Part shown: positions 25,354 through 33,893 of the stretch, one piece after another | Layout: each line of letters opens with the position of its first letter | Numbering within the stretch: position 1 is the first letter of the stretch | Source of the DNA: Candidatus Omnitrophota bacterium | GTDB taxonomy: Bacteria; Omnitrophota; Gorgyraeia; JABMRG01 | DNA length: 37,129 nt | Direction: 5' to 3' | Assembly (NCBI GenBank): GCA_013202525.1 | Contig: JABMQS010000067.1 | Coordinates: 1 to 37,129, forward strand | Notes under the pieces: model-generated | The model's database searches: none | What the model was told of the DNA's origin: nothing | The model's input: the letters and a program-made list of their open reading frames with translations, nothing else | Translations under genes and position numbers: made by a program

Positions 25354-25681
25354 TGATTGACCTGGCAATAAGATAGATCAGGATCGCAACCAATACAGCT
25401 GCGGCTATATAAAAATCGTTGAAATACAAGGAGTCCCTGATCCGTGAGATATAACCCTCCTTGCCTGAAGGCTGTCTTGAATTCTTGCCGGACTCCGAAA
25501 GCCCTGCCTTTGACTGCCCGGACTTCTTGATCGAAAGGATCTGCTCTTCCTTGAATCTGAGATACATTCCGCCGATCTGGTAAGCGGGGATATCACCCTT
25601 CTTGACAAGACGGCGCACCTCTTCCTCAGAGAGCCCCAGGGAATCTGCTGCCTCTTTAAGTGTAAGTAATTTATCTACCAT
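25349..25681 (-). CDS. Tail-anchored membrane protein with excisionase-type helix-turn-helix
   Basis: This 110-residue protein opens with a MerR/excisionase-type HTH (LLTLKEAADSLGLSEEEVRRLVKKGDIPAYQIGGMYLRFK). A polar Ser/Lys-rich linker (about 52-80) follows, and then a single C-terminal TM helix (IAAAVLVAILIYLIA, about 92-106) with a basic end. The topology puts the HTH in the cytoplasm. It follows the bactofilin-HTH gene by 10 bases, with AAGG before the ATG. The two HTH domains are of the same type. Whether they bind DNA or have become protein-interaction modules cannot be told from sequence. Confidence 0.82.
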   Translation of the reverse strand: MVDKLLTLKEAADSLGLSEEEVRRLVKKGDIPAYQIGGMYLRFKEEQILSIKKSGQSKAGLSESGKNSRQPSGKEGYISRIRDSLYFNDFYIAAAVLVAILIYLIARSIR

Positions 25682-25691
25682 ATGAACCTTA

Positions 25692-26243
25692 TCAGCGGCT
25701 TACCTTTTCACGTGCGACCCAGTTATCTACATCCTCCTTATAGAACTTCCAGGAGCCACCCTGCTTGATAGCCGGGATCTGCTTATCAACGGCCCACTCT
25801 TCCACCATGGAGGATTCAACTTCAAGATACCGGGCGACCTCATCTGCTGCCATCACCTTACCTTTTCCGGAAGTAGATGTGCTATCCGAAACACTCGACA
25901 TCTGGCAGCGACCATTTAATACCGCGCCCTCAGATACACTCAGTATCGGGGTCTTCACGTCACCCTCTATACGGGCAGGTGCTATAATGCTCAGCTTGCT
26001 CGTTGCCAGTATATTACCTGTCACGGTTCCGGCTATGGTAATATCCTCTCCGGTTATATCCGCCGCTACCACTGCCTTCTGGCCTATCGTGAGACTTCCC
26101 TTTGTGTCGAGCTTTCCCTCAAACTGACCATTGATGTGCAGGTTCACAGGGTCTTTAAATGTCATGGTACCCTGCATAGTCGCGTCGACGTCGAGGATCT
26201 TCTCCTCCGGCAGCTCTTTCCTGTTTCTCTTGAGTATTGCCAT
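25692..26243 (-). CDS. Bactofilin fused to a C-terminal helix-turn-helix
   Basis: Residues about 12-110 form a bactofilin (polymer-forming cytoskeletal) beta-helix. Short repeating strands include INGQFEGKLDTKGSLTIG, VVAADITGEDITIAGTVTGN and IIAPARIEGDVKTPILSVSEG. After a Ser/Thr linker (near 120) comes an excisionase-type HTH (VMAADEVARYLEVESSMVEEW ... WKFYKEDVDNWV). The track start is GTG. I use the ATG three codons later (MAILKRNRK), with GGTGAG upstream. Bactofilins build filaments that organise cell shape, stalks or chromosome-segregation proteins. A fused HTH is unusual and suggests recruitment of DNA or of a partner protein. Confidence 0.88.
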   Translation of the reverse strand: MAILKRNRKELPEEKILDVDATMQGTMTFKDPVNLHINGQFEGKLDTKGSLTIGQKAVVAADITGEDITIAGTVTGNILATSKLSIIAPARIEGDVKTPILSVSEGAVLNGRCQMSSVSDSTSTSGKGKVMAADEVARYLEVESSMVEEWAVDKQIPAIKQGGSWKFYKEDVDNWVAREKVSR

Positions 26244-26264
26244 ATCTCTCACCCCCTTCTTATC

Positions 26265-26708
26265 TTATTTGGTTTTTTTGCGGGCCAGCCTGCCCTGAAC
26301 CTTGGTCAGAGCAAGCAGGCATATCAATATTGTCACAACAGCGCCTGTAGCCACAATGAAGAGCCCTGATCCTATAGCCAGGCCGACGCCTGCTATAGAC
26401 CAGAGACTGGCTGCGGTCGTCAGGCCTACCACCGAGGCGCGGGATCTTATTATGGTACCTGCCCCGAGAAAACCTATGCCGCTTACCACCTGCGCAGCTA
26501 TCCTGCTCGGATCAGCAGCAGCTACGCCCTGATATATGTCACAGACATGCATCGATGTCAGCATTATAAGGCATGACCCGACGCATACCAGGATGTGCGT
26601 CCTGAAACCGGCGGCCTTCTCATGTATCTCCCTCTCTACGCCTACTATGCCGCCCAGGAGCGCCGCTACCAGCAACCTCAAAAGCATTTGTAGCTCTGAA
26701 ACCATCAT
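26265..26708 (-). CDS. MgtC/SapB-family membrane protein
   Basis: The 147-residue protein has about four TM helices and the MgtC/SapB signatures GGIVGVEREIHEKAAGFRTHILVCVG (near 19-44) and GIGFLGAGTIIR...VVGLTTAASLWSIAGVGLAIG (near 76-115). It lacks the C-terminal soluble domain of Salmonella MgtC, so it is the short SapB-like form. Family members affect Mg2+ or phosphate homeostasis and F-ATPase activity in some bacteria, but the role of this one is not known. A strong AGGAGG site lies 7 bases before the ATG. It sits 12 bases after batE and before bactofilin. Confidence 0.88.
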   Translation of the reverse strand: MMVSELQMLLRLLVAALLGGIVGVEREIHEKAAGFRTHILVCVGSCLIMLTSMHVCDIYQGVAAADPSRIAAQVVSGIGFLGAGTIIRSRASVVGLTTAASLWSIAGVGLAIGSGLFIVATGAVVTILICLLALTKVQGRLARKKTK

Positions 26709-26719
26709 CCTGTACCCTC

Positions 26720-27496
26720 CTATATTATCTCATAAGAAGACGCCTTGACCCAACCAATTTTTCCATCTTCGCGTTTTATTTGGCTCCAGCTCCCTTTATG
26801 TCTTATTACGCAGATATTGGCACCTTCATAGATCTTAAAGTGAACAATGCCATCTGCGCGCGGTTCAAATCTCGCACCCAGCTCTTTTTTAAGCACTATC
26901 GCGCTGTCTACATGCTCGGTCTTATATATATTAATTGTAAGCAGTGTAAGACCCAGTAGAAGTATTATAGTAGCTGCCCCTGCTGCAAACACAACAGCTC
27001 CTCTCATGCCTTTCAAAAAGATAAGCACGATCAGGAGCAAAATAATAATCATATAGACAAGGGAGAGGAAGATCGTCAAGGCATCGATGCTGAAATAGTC
27101 GAAGAGGTTTCGCGCGCGCCTCATAAGCCAGATACGCCTGGTATCCATCGGAGGCTGCTCTATAAGGGACCGGGCATATTTCAGGTTTGACCTTAGCGCA
27201 CTATCGCGCGGCGTCAATCTCTTTGCGCGCTCATAATTGAGTACGGCCTTGCCTAAATTTCCGAGCTTGAAGTAACTGTTGCCCAAATCATAATATGTAT
27301 TAGCGCTCTCATACCCATGTTCGATTATCTCCTCATAACCCTTTACAGCAGCCTTAAAGTCCGATGAAGCGTAGGAGTTACAAGCTGCCTCAAATACCTC
27401 ATCAGGCCTAAATGATAAGTCATCCTCTGCCTGGCAGGCAGGCGCTAACAGGAGAATCAAAACCGCTGGCAGAAATATCCTTCTTAAAAATGCCAT
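26720..27496 (-). CDS. batE: BatE-like TPR/SH3 membrane protein
   Basis: The 258-residue product has a signal peptide (LPAVLILLLAPACQAEDD) and TPR repeats (about 30-115, for example YYDLGNSYFKLGNLGKAVLNYERAKRLTP). Two TM helices follow at about 140-190, and then a C-terminal bacterial SH3-like domain (IVHFKIYEGANICVIRHKGSW...GWVKASSYEII). This is the BatE layout from Bacteroides-type aerotolerance operons. It follows batD by 2 bases. The SH3 domain may bind cell wall or protein partners on the outer side of the membrane. Confidence 0.85.
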   Translation of the reverse strand: MAFLRRIFLPAVLILLLAPACQAEDDLSFRPDEVFEAACNSYASSDFKAAVKGYEEIIEHGYESANTYYDLGNSYFKLGNLGKAVLNYERAKRLTPRDSALRSNLKYARSLIEQPPMDTRRIWLMRRARNLFDYFSIDALTIFLSLVYMIIILLLIVLIFLKGMRGAVVFAAGAATIILLLGLTLLTINIYKTEHVDSAIVLKKELGARFEPRADGIVHFKIYEGANICVIRHKGSWSQIKREDGKIGWVKASSYEII

Positions 27497-27498
27497 CT

Positions 27499-29337
27499 TT
27501 ATGCCCTTCTAAAAATATTTATGATCTCTTTTGCCTCTTTAAAGAGGCGTGTCCTGTCCTTTTCGCTATATTCAGATGGTGTAAAACGTGCCATATCGTA
27601 GGCCCTGAAAAAATTCCTTACCTTATTCAAGACCGATTCCTTAAAACCCTTCGGCTTCAGCACTTCATCGACCAGGTTCATCGTTATGCCGCCCGGGGGC
27701 AGGTTGAACTTATCACCAAAATATTCCTGAATAACAGTAAAGAGAAGATTGAAAAATTCCTCTGTCTTGTTCTGATCTGATAAGGAGCTGCATCTCCTTA
27801 AGCCCTTCAGTGCCTTTTTGTATGCATACCTTCTGCGCGCATAACTCATATCATTCCTTAGACGCTGGCGCCTCCTGTAAAAGACCAGTATGGATAGATA
27901 GATAAGGACAGGCAGTCCTTGCGAGAATATAAAGAGCTTGTTGGTATAGAGATATGTACCGGTCTTTCTGAACTTACCGGGGGCGTCCTTTATGTATATG
28001 ATATCCCTGCCTATTGCCTCTTTCTTAGGTAAGGTCTTTGCGGCCTCCACCTTTTCCTGGATCTCTGCCTCCTTTGCCTCATGCGCCTCTATGACCTTTA
28101 CGGATAAGGGGCCTTTGCTTATGGTCCTGTAGGCGTCTTTGGCAGGATCGAAAAAACTGAAAGCTATTGCAGGCACCTGCTTAAACGCTGTCGTCTTTGG
28201 AATAAGCACCTGTTCAAAGATCTTGTAGCTATCGGTCTGCTCCTTGAGGATCGGCTCATAAAGTATGTAGTCTTTACCCTCCCCGATTGCAGGTGGTGAA
28301 ACTATATCCATATTACCCTTTCCCGATATCTCCATAACAAGCGTCAGTGGCTGACCTGTCTTTACGTATCCGGAAGGGTCGAGCTTAAGGGTAAACCTGA
28401 AATCCCCGACTGCGCCGTTAAAGCCCGCGGGCCTTGCATCTGCCGGAAGCGGCAGTGCCGTTATATCCTTTGCCTCTGACTCTATCCGGAAGGGCCGCTT
28501 CTTATACTTCTGGTGTATGTCACGCAAGATATTGGATGTGCCGTACTTAGCTGCGCCTGCACCGGAAGCGGCAGATCCCTTTGAAGAAGGGGCCTTTGAT
28601 ATATCCATGCGATTACTGTTTAGAACAGCAGGGCCTAATTTCAGATCACCGGGCCTTGTCGCAAAGACGCTGCTTCGAAAAGTAACGAGATTATAAGTAT
28701 TGCCTTTGATAGTCTTTTTGGATTTCACAGGGGCAATAAACTCACCTATAGAAAAACCTTCATGCTCCAGTGACGGACGGCGTATGTCGGTAAGCATCAT
28801 ATCCCTATAATAAAGACCCATGCCTACATGAAGGATCTCGTTTACGTACACCTCATCCTTTTCCGTCTCTATCAACAGAAATGCCTGTTCCCTGGCATTG
28901 ATCCTCTCCTGCGCTGTAAGACCGGGCTCCTTGGGTAGGCGTTCAGCAGCGCCGCCTAGTACAGTTACACCTACCTCCTTAGATAGATACCTCTGACCAT
29001 CATATAAGATGTCAAAAGGCCCTATATTAAAGGCGCCGGAACGCTCAGGCATAAGGACATAAGTATGCCTGGTCGAATGCACTATCCCACCGTCTATCCT
29101 TGATACAGCATCAGATGACCTGAGATGTGTGGGTTTGAAGCCTTCTATTGCCGGTAACTGAGGAGGGGGCATATCCTTTACACCGTAAAAAGTGAGGTCT
29201 AATCTTATGCTTCCGCTTAATGGGATCTCATCTCTATCTATCTTGAGGGCTATCTCTCCTTGAGCCGCGCAGAGAACGGCTGTGCTGAATAATATCAGAA
29301 AAAATATGGCTAAAGATAGTAACCGGTTTATTCTCAT
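27499..29337 (-). CDS. batD: BatD-like oxygen-tolerance protein
   Basis: The 612-residue protein has a signal peptide (near 1-25) and a long beta-rich extracytoplasmic part typical of BatD (start ALKIDRDEIPLSGSIRLDLTFYG, later GDLKLGPAV and SGYVKTGQPLTLVMEISGKGN). It has one TM helix near 480-497 (IFSQGLPVLIYLSILVFY), then a helical cytoplasmic tail of about 115 residues. Together with the VWA proteins it is thought to form a membrane complex, but the biochemical role is not established. The gene has no strong ribosome-binding site and follows batC by 21 bases. Confidence 0.9.
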   Translation of the reverse strand: MRINRLLSLAIFFLILFSTAVLCAAQGEIALKIDRDEIPLSGSIRLDLTFYGVKDMPPPQLPAIEGFKPTHLRSSDAVSRIDGGIVHSTRHTYVLMPERSGAFNIGPFDILYDGQRYLSKEVGVTVLGGAAERLPKEPGLTAQERINAREQAFLLIETEKDEVYVNEILHVGMGLYYRDMMLTDIRRPSLEHEGFSIGEFIAPVKSKKTIKGNTYNLVTFRSSVFATRPGDLKLGPAVLNSNRMDISKAPSSKGSAASGAGAAKYGTSNILRDIHQKYKKRPFRIESEAKDITALPLPADARPAGFNGAVGDFRFTLKLDPSGYVKTGQPLTLVMEISGKGNMDIVSPPAIGEGKDYILYEPILKEQTDSYKIFEQVLIPKTTAFKQVPAIAFSFFDPAKDAYRTISKGPLSVKVIEAHEAKEAEIQEKVEAAKTLPKKEAIGRDIIYIKDAPGKFRKTGTYLYTNKLFIFSQGLPVLIYLSILVFYRRRQRLRNDMSYARRRYAYKKALKGLRRCSSLSDQNKTEEFFNLLFTVIQEYFGDKFNLPPGGITMNLVDEVLKPKGFKESVLNKVRNFFRAYDMARFTPSEYSEKDRTRLFKEAKEIINIFRRA

Positions 29338-29358
29338 ACTAAGCCGTAATCCTTCCCA

Positions 29359-30921
29359 CTACCAGTCCTTGTAAGGAGTTCTTCTCTCCCCGGAGCCACT
29401 CCTTGAGCCGCTGGCAGGGGCACCTTTTTCATAACCGTAAGCATCTAATAACTTGTCCGCCTCTTCCTTTGTAAGGCTCTTCTGGGACAAGGGCTGTTTC
29501 TCTATATTAGTATAATCCATAGGCCTGGCTCCATCAAGCCCTTTTTGCCCATGTGGCTGCATATCTCGGCGGCCTTTTTCAAGTTCATCAAGGCGCTCCT
29601 TGAGTTGTTGCTGTCTCTTCTTATGCTCCTCATCGAGTTTTTGCCTGTCAGCCTGGTGCTGCTGTTTGAGATCGCTCTCTCTTCTCTCATAATCCTGTTT
29701 GAGCTTCTGCTTCTGGGACTGGTGCTCTCTATTGAGCTCATCCTGGCGGGGCTTCAGCTCATCACCCTGGTGCTCCTTTTCAAGCTGTTGCTTCTTTTGG
29801 TTGAACTCCTCATCGAGCGAATCCTCCCTGTCCCCGCGCTCCTGGTCGAGCCTCTGCTTCTGGTCCTGGTATTCATTATCAAGCTTCTGCTGCTCTGCTT
29901 TCTGATTTTGCGCCCCCTGCTGCCGGGATTGTCGCTGTGCCGCCTTCTCTTGCTGGCGCTGCTTCTTTTGCTGCCGGGCTTGCTGCTGTTTAGCCTCTTG
30001 CTGCTCGGCCTGCTGTTGTTGCGAGTCTTGTTGGCCCTTTTGCTCTTGACTCTTCTGCTCCTTGGTATCCTGCTGAGCCTCCTGCTGCCCGGCCTCTTTC
30101 TCAGTCTGGCTCTCTGCCTGCTCCTTGGCCTGTTGCTGCTGCGTTTCTTGCTGCTGTTGAGGTTGTTGCTGCTGTTGTTGAGGTTGTTGCTGTTGTTGCG
30201 TCTCCTGCTGACTCTCCTGCTGCCGGGATTCCTGCTGTTGCTGCTGTTGTTGAGCTTGTTGCTGTCTTTGTTGCTGCTCAGTTTTTTGCTCTCGCTGCTG
30301 TTGCTGCCGGGGCTGTGACTGAGATTGCGACTCCTTCTTGGGTTGAGTCTTCCGGGAGGTGCCTGCACCGGCTGTGCCGGACGACCTGCCCCCCCTACCT
30401 GCACCTTTTGGCATATCCTGTTTCAATAATAGATAATCGAGCTTCTTCTTTACATACTCATAATTATAGATCGCCTTCTCCGTGGCAGGGTCCAGCTCGA
30501 TGGCGGCCTTATAATAGTGCAGCGCCTCTCTGCAAAACATTATCCCCTTGTTTAACTCATCCGTACAGGCCTCACTTAACCTATATTTACAGTTTCCAAT
30601 ATTGAAATTGGCACTTCTCTCCAGGGTTGCATTATCCGTTGCCATGCTCTTGGTAAATGCCTCTACTGCCTTTTCATACTCACCCTTTTCGTAAAAGACA
30701 TCCCCTCTGTTAAAATTTATTATATTCTCTCTCCTGGCATCGGATGTTTCTGTCAGCGCTGAATCATACCTCTCAAGCGCCTTGTCAAACTCCTCTGACC
30801 TGTAGAAGCGGTCGCCCTCATCAGCCAACTTTACTGCATTGTCTGCGGCAGAAAGGGGAGCTGTAAAAACAAAAAGTAGAATTGCTGACATCACTATAAG
30901 ACAGGTATACCTTGCAATCAT
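29359..30921 (-). CDS. batC: BatC-like TPR protein with a very large glutamine-rich domain
   Basis: The 520-residue product has a signal peptide and TPR repeats (about 27-165, including ADEGDRFYRSEEFDKALERYDSAL and GDVFYEKGEYEKAVEAFTKSM). A Gln-dominated low-complexity domain (about 187-335) follows, then a charged coiled coil (about 335-455) built from loosely repeated units such as DQKQRLDQERGDRE, and a short C-terminus ending EEADKLLDAYGYEKG. BatC in other operons is a short TPR protein, so the middle 270 residues are an expansion. The ATG overlaps the batB stop (ATGA). The antisense strand of the Gln region makes a spurious poly-Leu ORF. Confidence 0.9.
   Translation of the reverse strand: MIARYTCLIVMSAILLFVFTAPLSAADNAVKLADEGDRFYRSEEFDKALERYDSALTETSDARRENIINFNRGDVFYEKGEYEKAVEAFTKSMATDNATLERSANFNIGNCKYRLSEACTDELNKGIMFCREALHYYKAAIELDPATEKAIYNYEYVKKKLDYLLLKQDMPKGAGRGGRSSGTAGAGTSRKTQPKKESQSQSQPRQQQQREQKTEQQQRQQQAQQQQQQQESRQQESQQETQQQQQPQQQQQQPQQQQETQQQQAKEQAESQTEKEAGQQEAQQDTKEQKSQEQKGQQDSQQQQAEQQEAKQQQARQQKKQRQQEKAAQRQSRQQGAQNQKAEQQKLDNEYQDQKQRLDQERGDREDSLDEEFNQKKQQLEKEHQGDELKPRQDELNREHQSQKQKLKQDYERRESDLKQQHQADRQKLDEEHKKRQQQLKERLDELEKGRRDMQPHGQKGLDGARPMDYTNIEKQPLSQKSLTKEEADKLLDAYGYEKGAPASGSRSGSGERRTPYKDW
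29917..30363 (-). repeat. CAG/CAA-rich low-complexity tract encoding the batC poly-Gln domain
   Basis: About 450 bases made mainly of CAG and CAA codons, with interspersed GAG, AAG and GCC codons, encode runs of up to seven Gln. On the plus strand it reads as CTG/TTG runs. Mixed codons suggest the tract is selected as protein, not a simple unstable triplet array, but it is a likely site of length variation. Confidence 0.85.
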
Positions 30922-31919
30922 CTCTTCCTCTCGGAGATCATAAGCTCAAGTGCAAGCAGAAGGAGGGCTATGGCTAAAGGTATCTGAAAACGTTCATGGT
31001 AGCGTTTCTGCCTCTTCAACTCTATCTCTCTCTTTTTAAGCCTGGATATCTTCTGTTGATACAATGGCCTGAGGCCAAACTCCGTATTCCTGCTGCGAAC
31101 ATAAGCGCCGCCTGTAATAAATGCTATCTCCTTGAGCACCTTCTCGTTCAAGCGGGACTTTACCTTGTTGCCCAAATCATCCTTCAGGAACTCCTTATAT
31201 CCCTTATCATCCACTATAGGTATGAAGGCCCCGCCCCGAGACCCGTCACCTATGCAGAATATCCTCACCCCTTCATCCCTGGCCTCTTTAGCAGCTTTTA
31301 CAGCATCGCCTTCATGTTCCTCGCCGTCACTTATGAGAACGAGTGCCCTGTAGTTCTTATCGACCGGGCTGTAACACCTTACCGCCTCGGCTATTGCTGT
31401 AGATAGTGAGGTGCCGCCCCTGGGTATGGTATCAGCGCGCAGGTCGTTAAGGGCCAGAAGGAAACCATCATAGTCTGAGGTAAGCGGGCATTGCACAAAC
31501 GATTCTCCTGCAAAAGCTATGAGGCCCACCCTATCCCCTTTTAACGTGCCGACCATATCCTTGATCGCCATCTTTGCGCGGTCCAGGCGGTTGGGCCTTA
31601 TGTCTTCAGCAAGCATACTCCTTGAAGTATCAACAGCAAAGATCACATCGAGCGCCTCCCTCTTTTGCTGTCCCCACTCAAAACCCCACTGCGGCCTTGT
31701 AAGGCTTACAAGCGAGAGCATAATCGCCGCACTGATAATCAGAATCTTGAGGTGCTGACGTCTGATATTCACAGAGTCTGTCAACTCGGGCCACAGGCGT
31801 TTATCCACAAACCTGCCGGCCAGCTCCCTTCTTTTGCGTATAACAAAGACCCAGAACCCCAGCAAAAGCGGTATAGACCAGATGATATATATTACTGCTA
31901 AAGGGTTCTCGAGCCTCAA
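30918..31919 (-). CDS. batB: BatB-like VWA-domain membrane protein
   Basis: The 333-residue protein has an N-terminal TM (about 7-26), a second TM (about 57-76), a von Willebrand A domain (about 88-290) and a C-terminal TM (about 312-328). The metal-adhesion site looks intact: DTSRSMLAED (DxSxS), RGGTSLSTAIAE (Thr) and LISDGEEHEG (Asp). The start is TTG, overlapping the batA stop (TTGA), with AGGAG 6 bases upstream. The start is therefore fixed by the ribosome-binding site and not by an ATG. It probably partners BatA and the TPR protein BatC. Confidence 0.92.
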   Translation of the reverse strand: MRLENPLAVIYIIWSIPLLLGFWVFVIRKRRELAGRFVDKRLWPELTDSVNIRRQHLKILIISAAIMLSLVSLTRPQWGFEWGQQKREALDVIFAVDTSRSMLAEDIRPNRLDRAKMAIKDMVGTLKGDRVGLIAFAGESFVQCPLTSDYDGFLLALNDLRADTIPRGGTSLSTAIAEAVRCYSPVDKNYRALVLISDGEEHEGDAVKAAKEARDEGVRIFCIGDGSRGGAFIPIVDDKGYKEFLKDDLGNKVKSRLNEKVLKEIAFITGGAYVRSRNTEFGLRPLYQQKISRLKKREIELKRQKRYHERFQIPLAIALLLLALELMISERKR

Positions 31920-32914
31920 GGTATTCTCCTCAATACAGTATTAGATAAGACCAGATACAGGGATAAGATAATAAGCCCAAGTATCAAAAAGGTGCTGAAG
32001 AGTTCATTATACTCATCATAACCCTTCTCCTCCATGGGGATCTTCTCCATCCGGTTTATCTCATCATAGACCTTCTTAAGCGAGGCTGTATCTTCGGCCC
32101 TGAAATACCTGCCGCCGGTCTTATCAGCTATCTGCCGTAAAAGCTCCTCATCGAGATCCAGCCTTATCTGTTTATAGCCGGTCACCCTGCCCTTCCTGTC
32201 CTTGATGGGAAAGGGTACCTCCCCAAGAGTACCTACGCCTATGGTATAGATCTTTACATTATATGCTCTAGCGAGCTCCATTGCGGTCATTGGCGAGATC
32301 CTGCCGGCATTATTCTTGCCGTCTGTCAAAAGCACTATGATCTTACCCTGCGCCCTGGTATTCTTCAGCCTGTTGACAGATGAGGCTATGGCAGAACCGA
32401 TCGCTGTCTTGTTCTGCATCATGCCTGCATATACCCTGTCAAGGTTTTTAAGAAGCCAGGCGTGGTTTAGGGTCAAAGGGCAGAGGGTGTAAGCCCTGAC
32501 ACCAAACAATACAACTGCTATACGGTCGTTTTTTCTTTCAGAGGCAAATGAAGAGACCACCTGCTTAACCACATCGAGCCTGTTGTGCCTCTCGTCGCCT
32601 ACAGTGAAGTCCTCTGCGAGCATACTTGTCGATGCATCTATGGCAAGCACTATATCTATGCCCTCTCTCCTGTTTATGCTGTCTTCAACGGGGGACTGCG
32701 GCCTTGCCAGGGCGACTATCATCAGCGATATGGCTATGCACTCAAGATAGATCAGATTCTGGCCAAAGAAGGACCTGGCCGATGTGCCCAATCCGGATGC
32801 AAGTTTTATAGAGGAGAATGAGAAAGCGGCAAGCTTGCGCCTCCTTTTGACATAATAGCCGATAAGAAATACCACCGGTATAAATATGAGGACCCACGGG
32901 TCATGAAAGTTCAT
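31916..32914 (-). CDS. batA: BatA-like VWA-domain membrane protein
   Basis: The 332-residue protein has the same plan as BatB: an N-terminal TM (about 8-24), a second TM near 52-70, a VWA domain (about 85-280) and a C-terminal TM (about 308-326). MIDAS residues are present in DASTSMLAEDF, NKTAIGSAIASSV and LLTDGKNNAG. BatA and BatB are clearly paralogs. MoxR ATPases are known to act with VWA proteins as metal-chelatase-like or chaperone pairs, which gives this operon its presumed mechanism. Confidence 0.92.
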   Translation of the reverse strand: MNFHDPWVLIFIPVVFLIGYYVKRRRKLAAFSFSSIKLASGLGTSARSFFGQNLIYLECIAISLMIVALARPQSPVEDSINRREGIDIVLAIDASTSMLAEDFTVGDERHNRLDVVKQVVSSFASERKNDRIAVVLFGVRAYTLCPLTLNHAWLLKNLDRVYAGMMQNKTAIGSAIASSVNRLKNTRAQGKIIVLLTDGKNNAGRISPMTAMELARAYNVKIYTIGVGTLGEVPFPIKDRKGRVTGYKQIRLDLDEELLRQIADKTGGRYFRAEDTASLKKVYDEINRMEKIPMEEKGYDEYNELFSTFLILGLIILSLYLVLSNTVLRRIP

Positions 32915-32921
32915 AGTCTAA

Positions 32922-33884
32922 TCAATCCGTCCTTTTACTTTGCAGGGGCCGTATCTCATCAAGCACAACCTTAAGGCGTGCTAGTGATTCCTTGAGCTCT
33001 TCCTGCTCTAAACCCTTATTGGCAAACTCAACCAGGTCGCAGTTCTTTAAAAAAGTCTCGATAAAATCCGCGTGCTTGCCTGAGAGACCCTTAGCAGACT
33101 TTGCCTTAGTCAAAAACTCCTCTGTGGTCAATGCGCCCGTATTTATTCCTAAGCGCGCAAGCAGATAGGCCTTTAGAAGTTCTGCCAGTCTTGCAAGGTC
33201 CTCTCTGCTTATCTCGTCTTTCTCAGAGAGCGCGGCCATAAATTTACTGAGCTCTTGATGCAAACGCACAACAGGCGCCGGCCCCCTTCTCAACCTATCC
33301 AGAACCTTTCTCTTGCTGATAAGCAGTAGCTTAACCGCAAATGCAAAAAGAACAAAGATGATCAATCCTGCGATTGTATGAAACCTACAGGGCCATCTTA
33401 AGCTTACCGGCGGCTCGATATCCCTTATATCCTCACCGATAGTCGCTTTAAGAAAAATACTATCAACATATATAGAAGTCACTTCGGAGTAGGCCTTCTT
33501 CCAGTCTCCTTTGCCGTCCCGATACCTGACTGCTACCGGAGGTATTGCCTGTTCACCGGTCTCATATGTAGTCAGTAGATAGAACCTGTTAAGGCCCTTC
33601 TCAGCGGCCTGACCTGCCTCTTCTGTCTTATACCCTTTGACCTCGAATACGCCGAGTTGGGTCACGGCATCAGGCAGGTCCACTTCCATCTCAGGCGGAG
33701 CCTTGACATTGATAATATACCAGAACCTCTCACCTATTCTTATCCTCTCTTTATCCGCGTAAGAGGTGACCTTGACAGGCTCTGATCCGGATAAGGCGTA
33801 GCGGCAGCTGCATAGCATAGAAAATACCAGCAGAGAAAAAAGCAATGTTGTCCTGATCCTTGGCATAATGCTCTTTCTAGTCAT
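32922..33884 (-). CDS. Bat-operon membrane protein, DUF4381/BatD-like
   Basis: The 320-residue product has a signal sequence (TTLLFSLLVFSMLCSCRYALSG; LCSC is a weak lipobox). A beta-rich extracytoplasmic part (about 33-155, with VTSYADKERIRIGERFWYIINV) and one TM helix (about 173-192, IAGLIIFVLFAFAVKLLL) follow. The helical cytoplasmic tail contains EDLARLAELLKAYLLARLGIN and other helices. Its layout resembles a shortened BatD and the DUF4381 proteins found between DUF58 and batA in many Bat operons. No enzyme motif is seen. It lies 9 bases after the DUF58 gene and 7 before batA. Confidence 0.78.
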   Translation of the reverse strand: MTRKSIMPRIRTTLLFSLLVFSMLCSCRYALSGSEPVKVTSYADKERIRIGERFWYIINVKAPPEMEVDLPDAVTQLGVFEVKGYKTEEAGQAAEKGLNRFYLLTTYETGEQAIPPVAVRYRDGKGDWKKAYSEVTSIYVDSIFLKATIGEDIRDIEPPVSLRWPCRFHTIAGLIIFVLFAFAVKLLLISKRKVLDRLRRGPAPVVRLHQELSKFMAALSEKDEISREDLARLAELLKAYLLARLGINTGALTTEEFLTKAKSAKGLSGKHADFIETFLKNCDLVEFANKGLEQEELKESLARLKVVLDEIRPLQSKRTD

Positions 33885-33893
33885 GGCGTCGAT

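Noticed and set aside
29545-30318. 257-residue plus-strand ORF, very rich in Leu, looks like a multi-TM protein
   Set aside because: It is the antisense reading of the CAG/CAA tract of batC. Leu-rich strings are the expected complement and there is no ribosome-binding site.
29754-30404. 216-residue minus-strand ORF rich in Ser, Asn and Arg within batC
   Set aside because: It is an alternate frame of the Gln-rich tract. The batC frame carries TPR motifs, a signal peptide and operon coupling.
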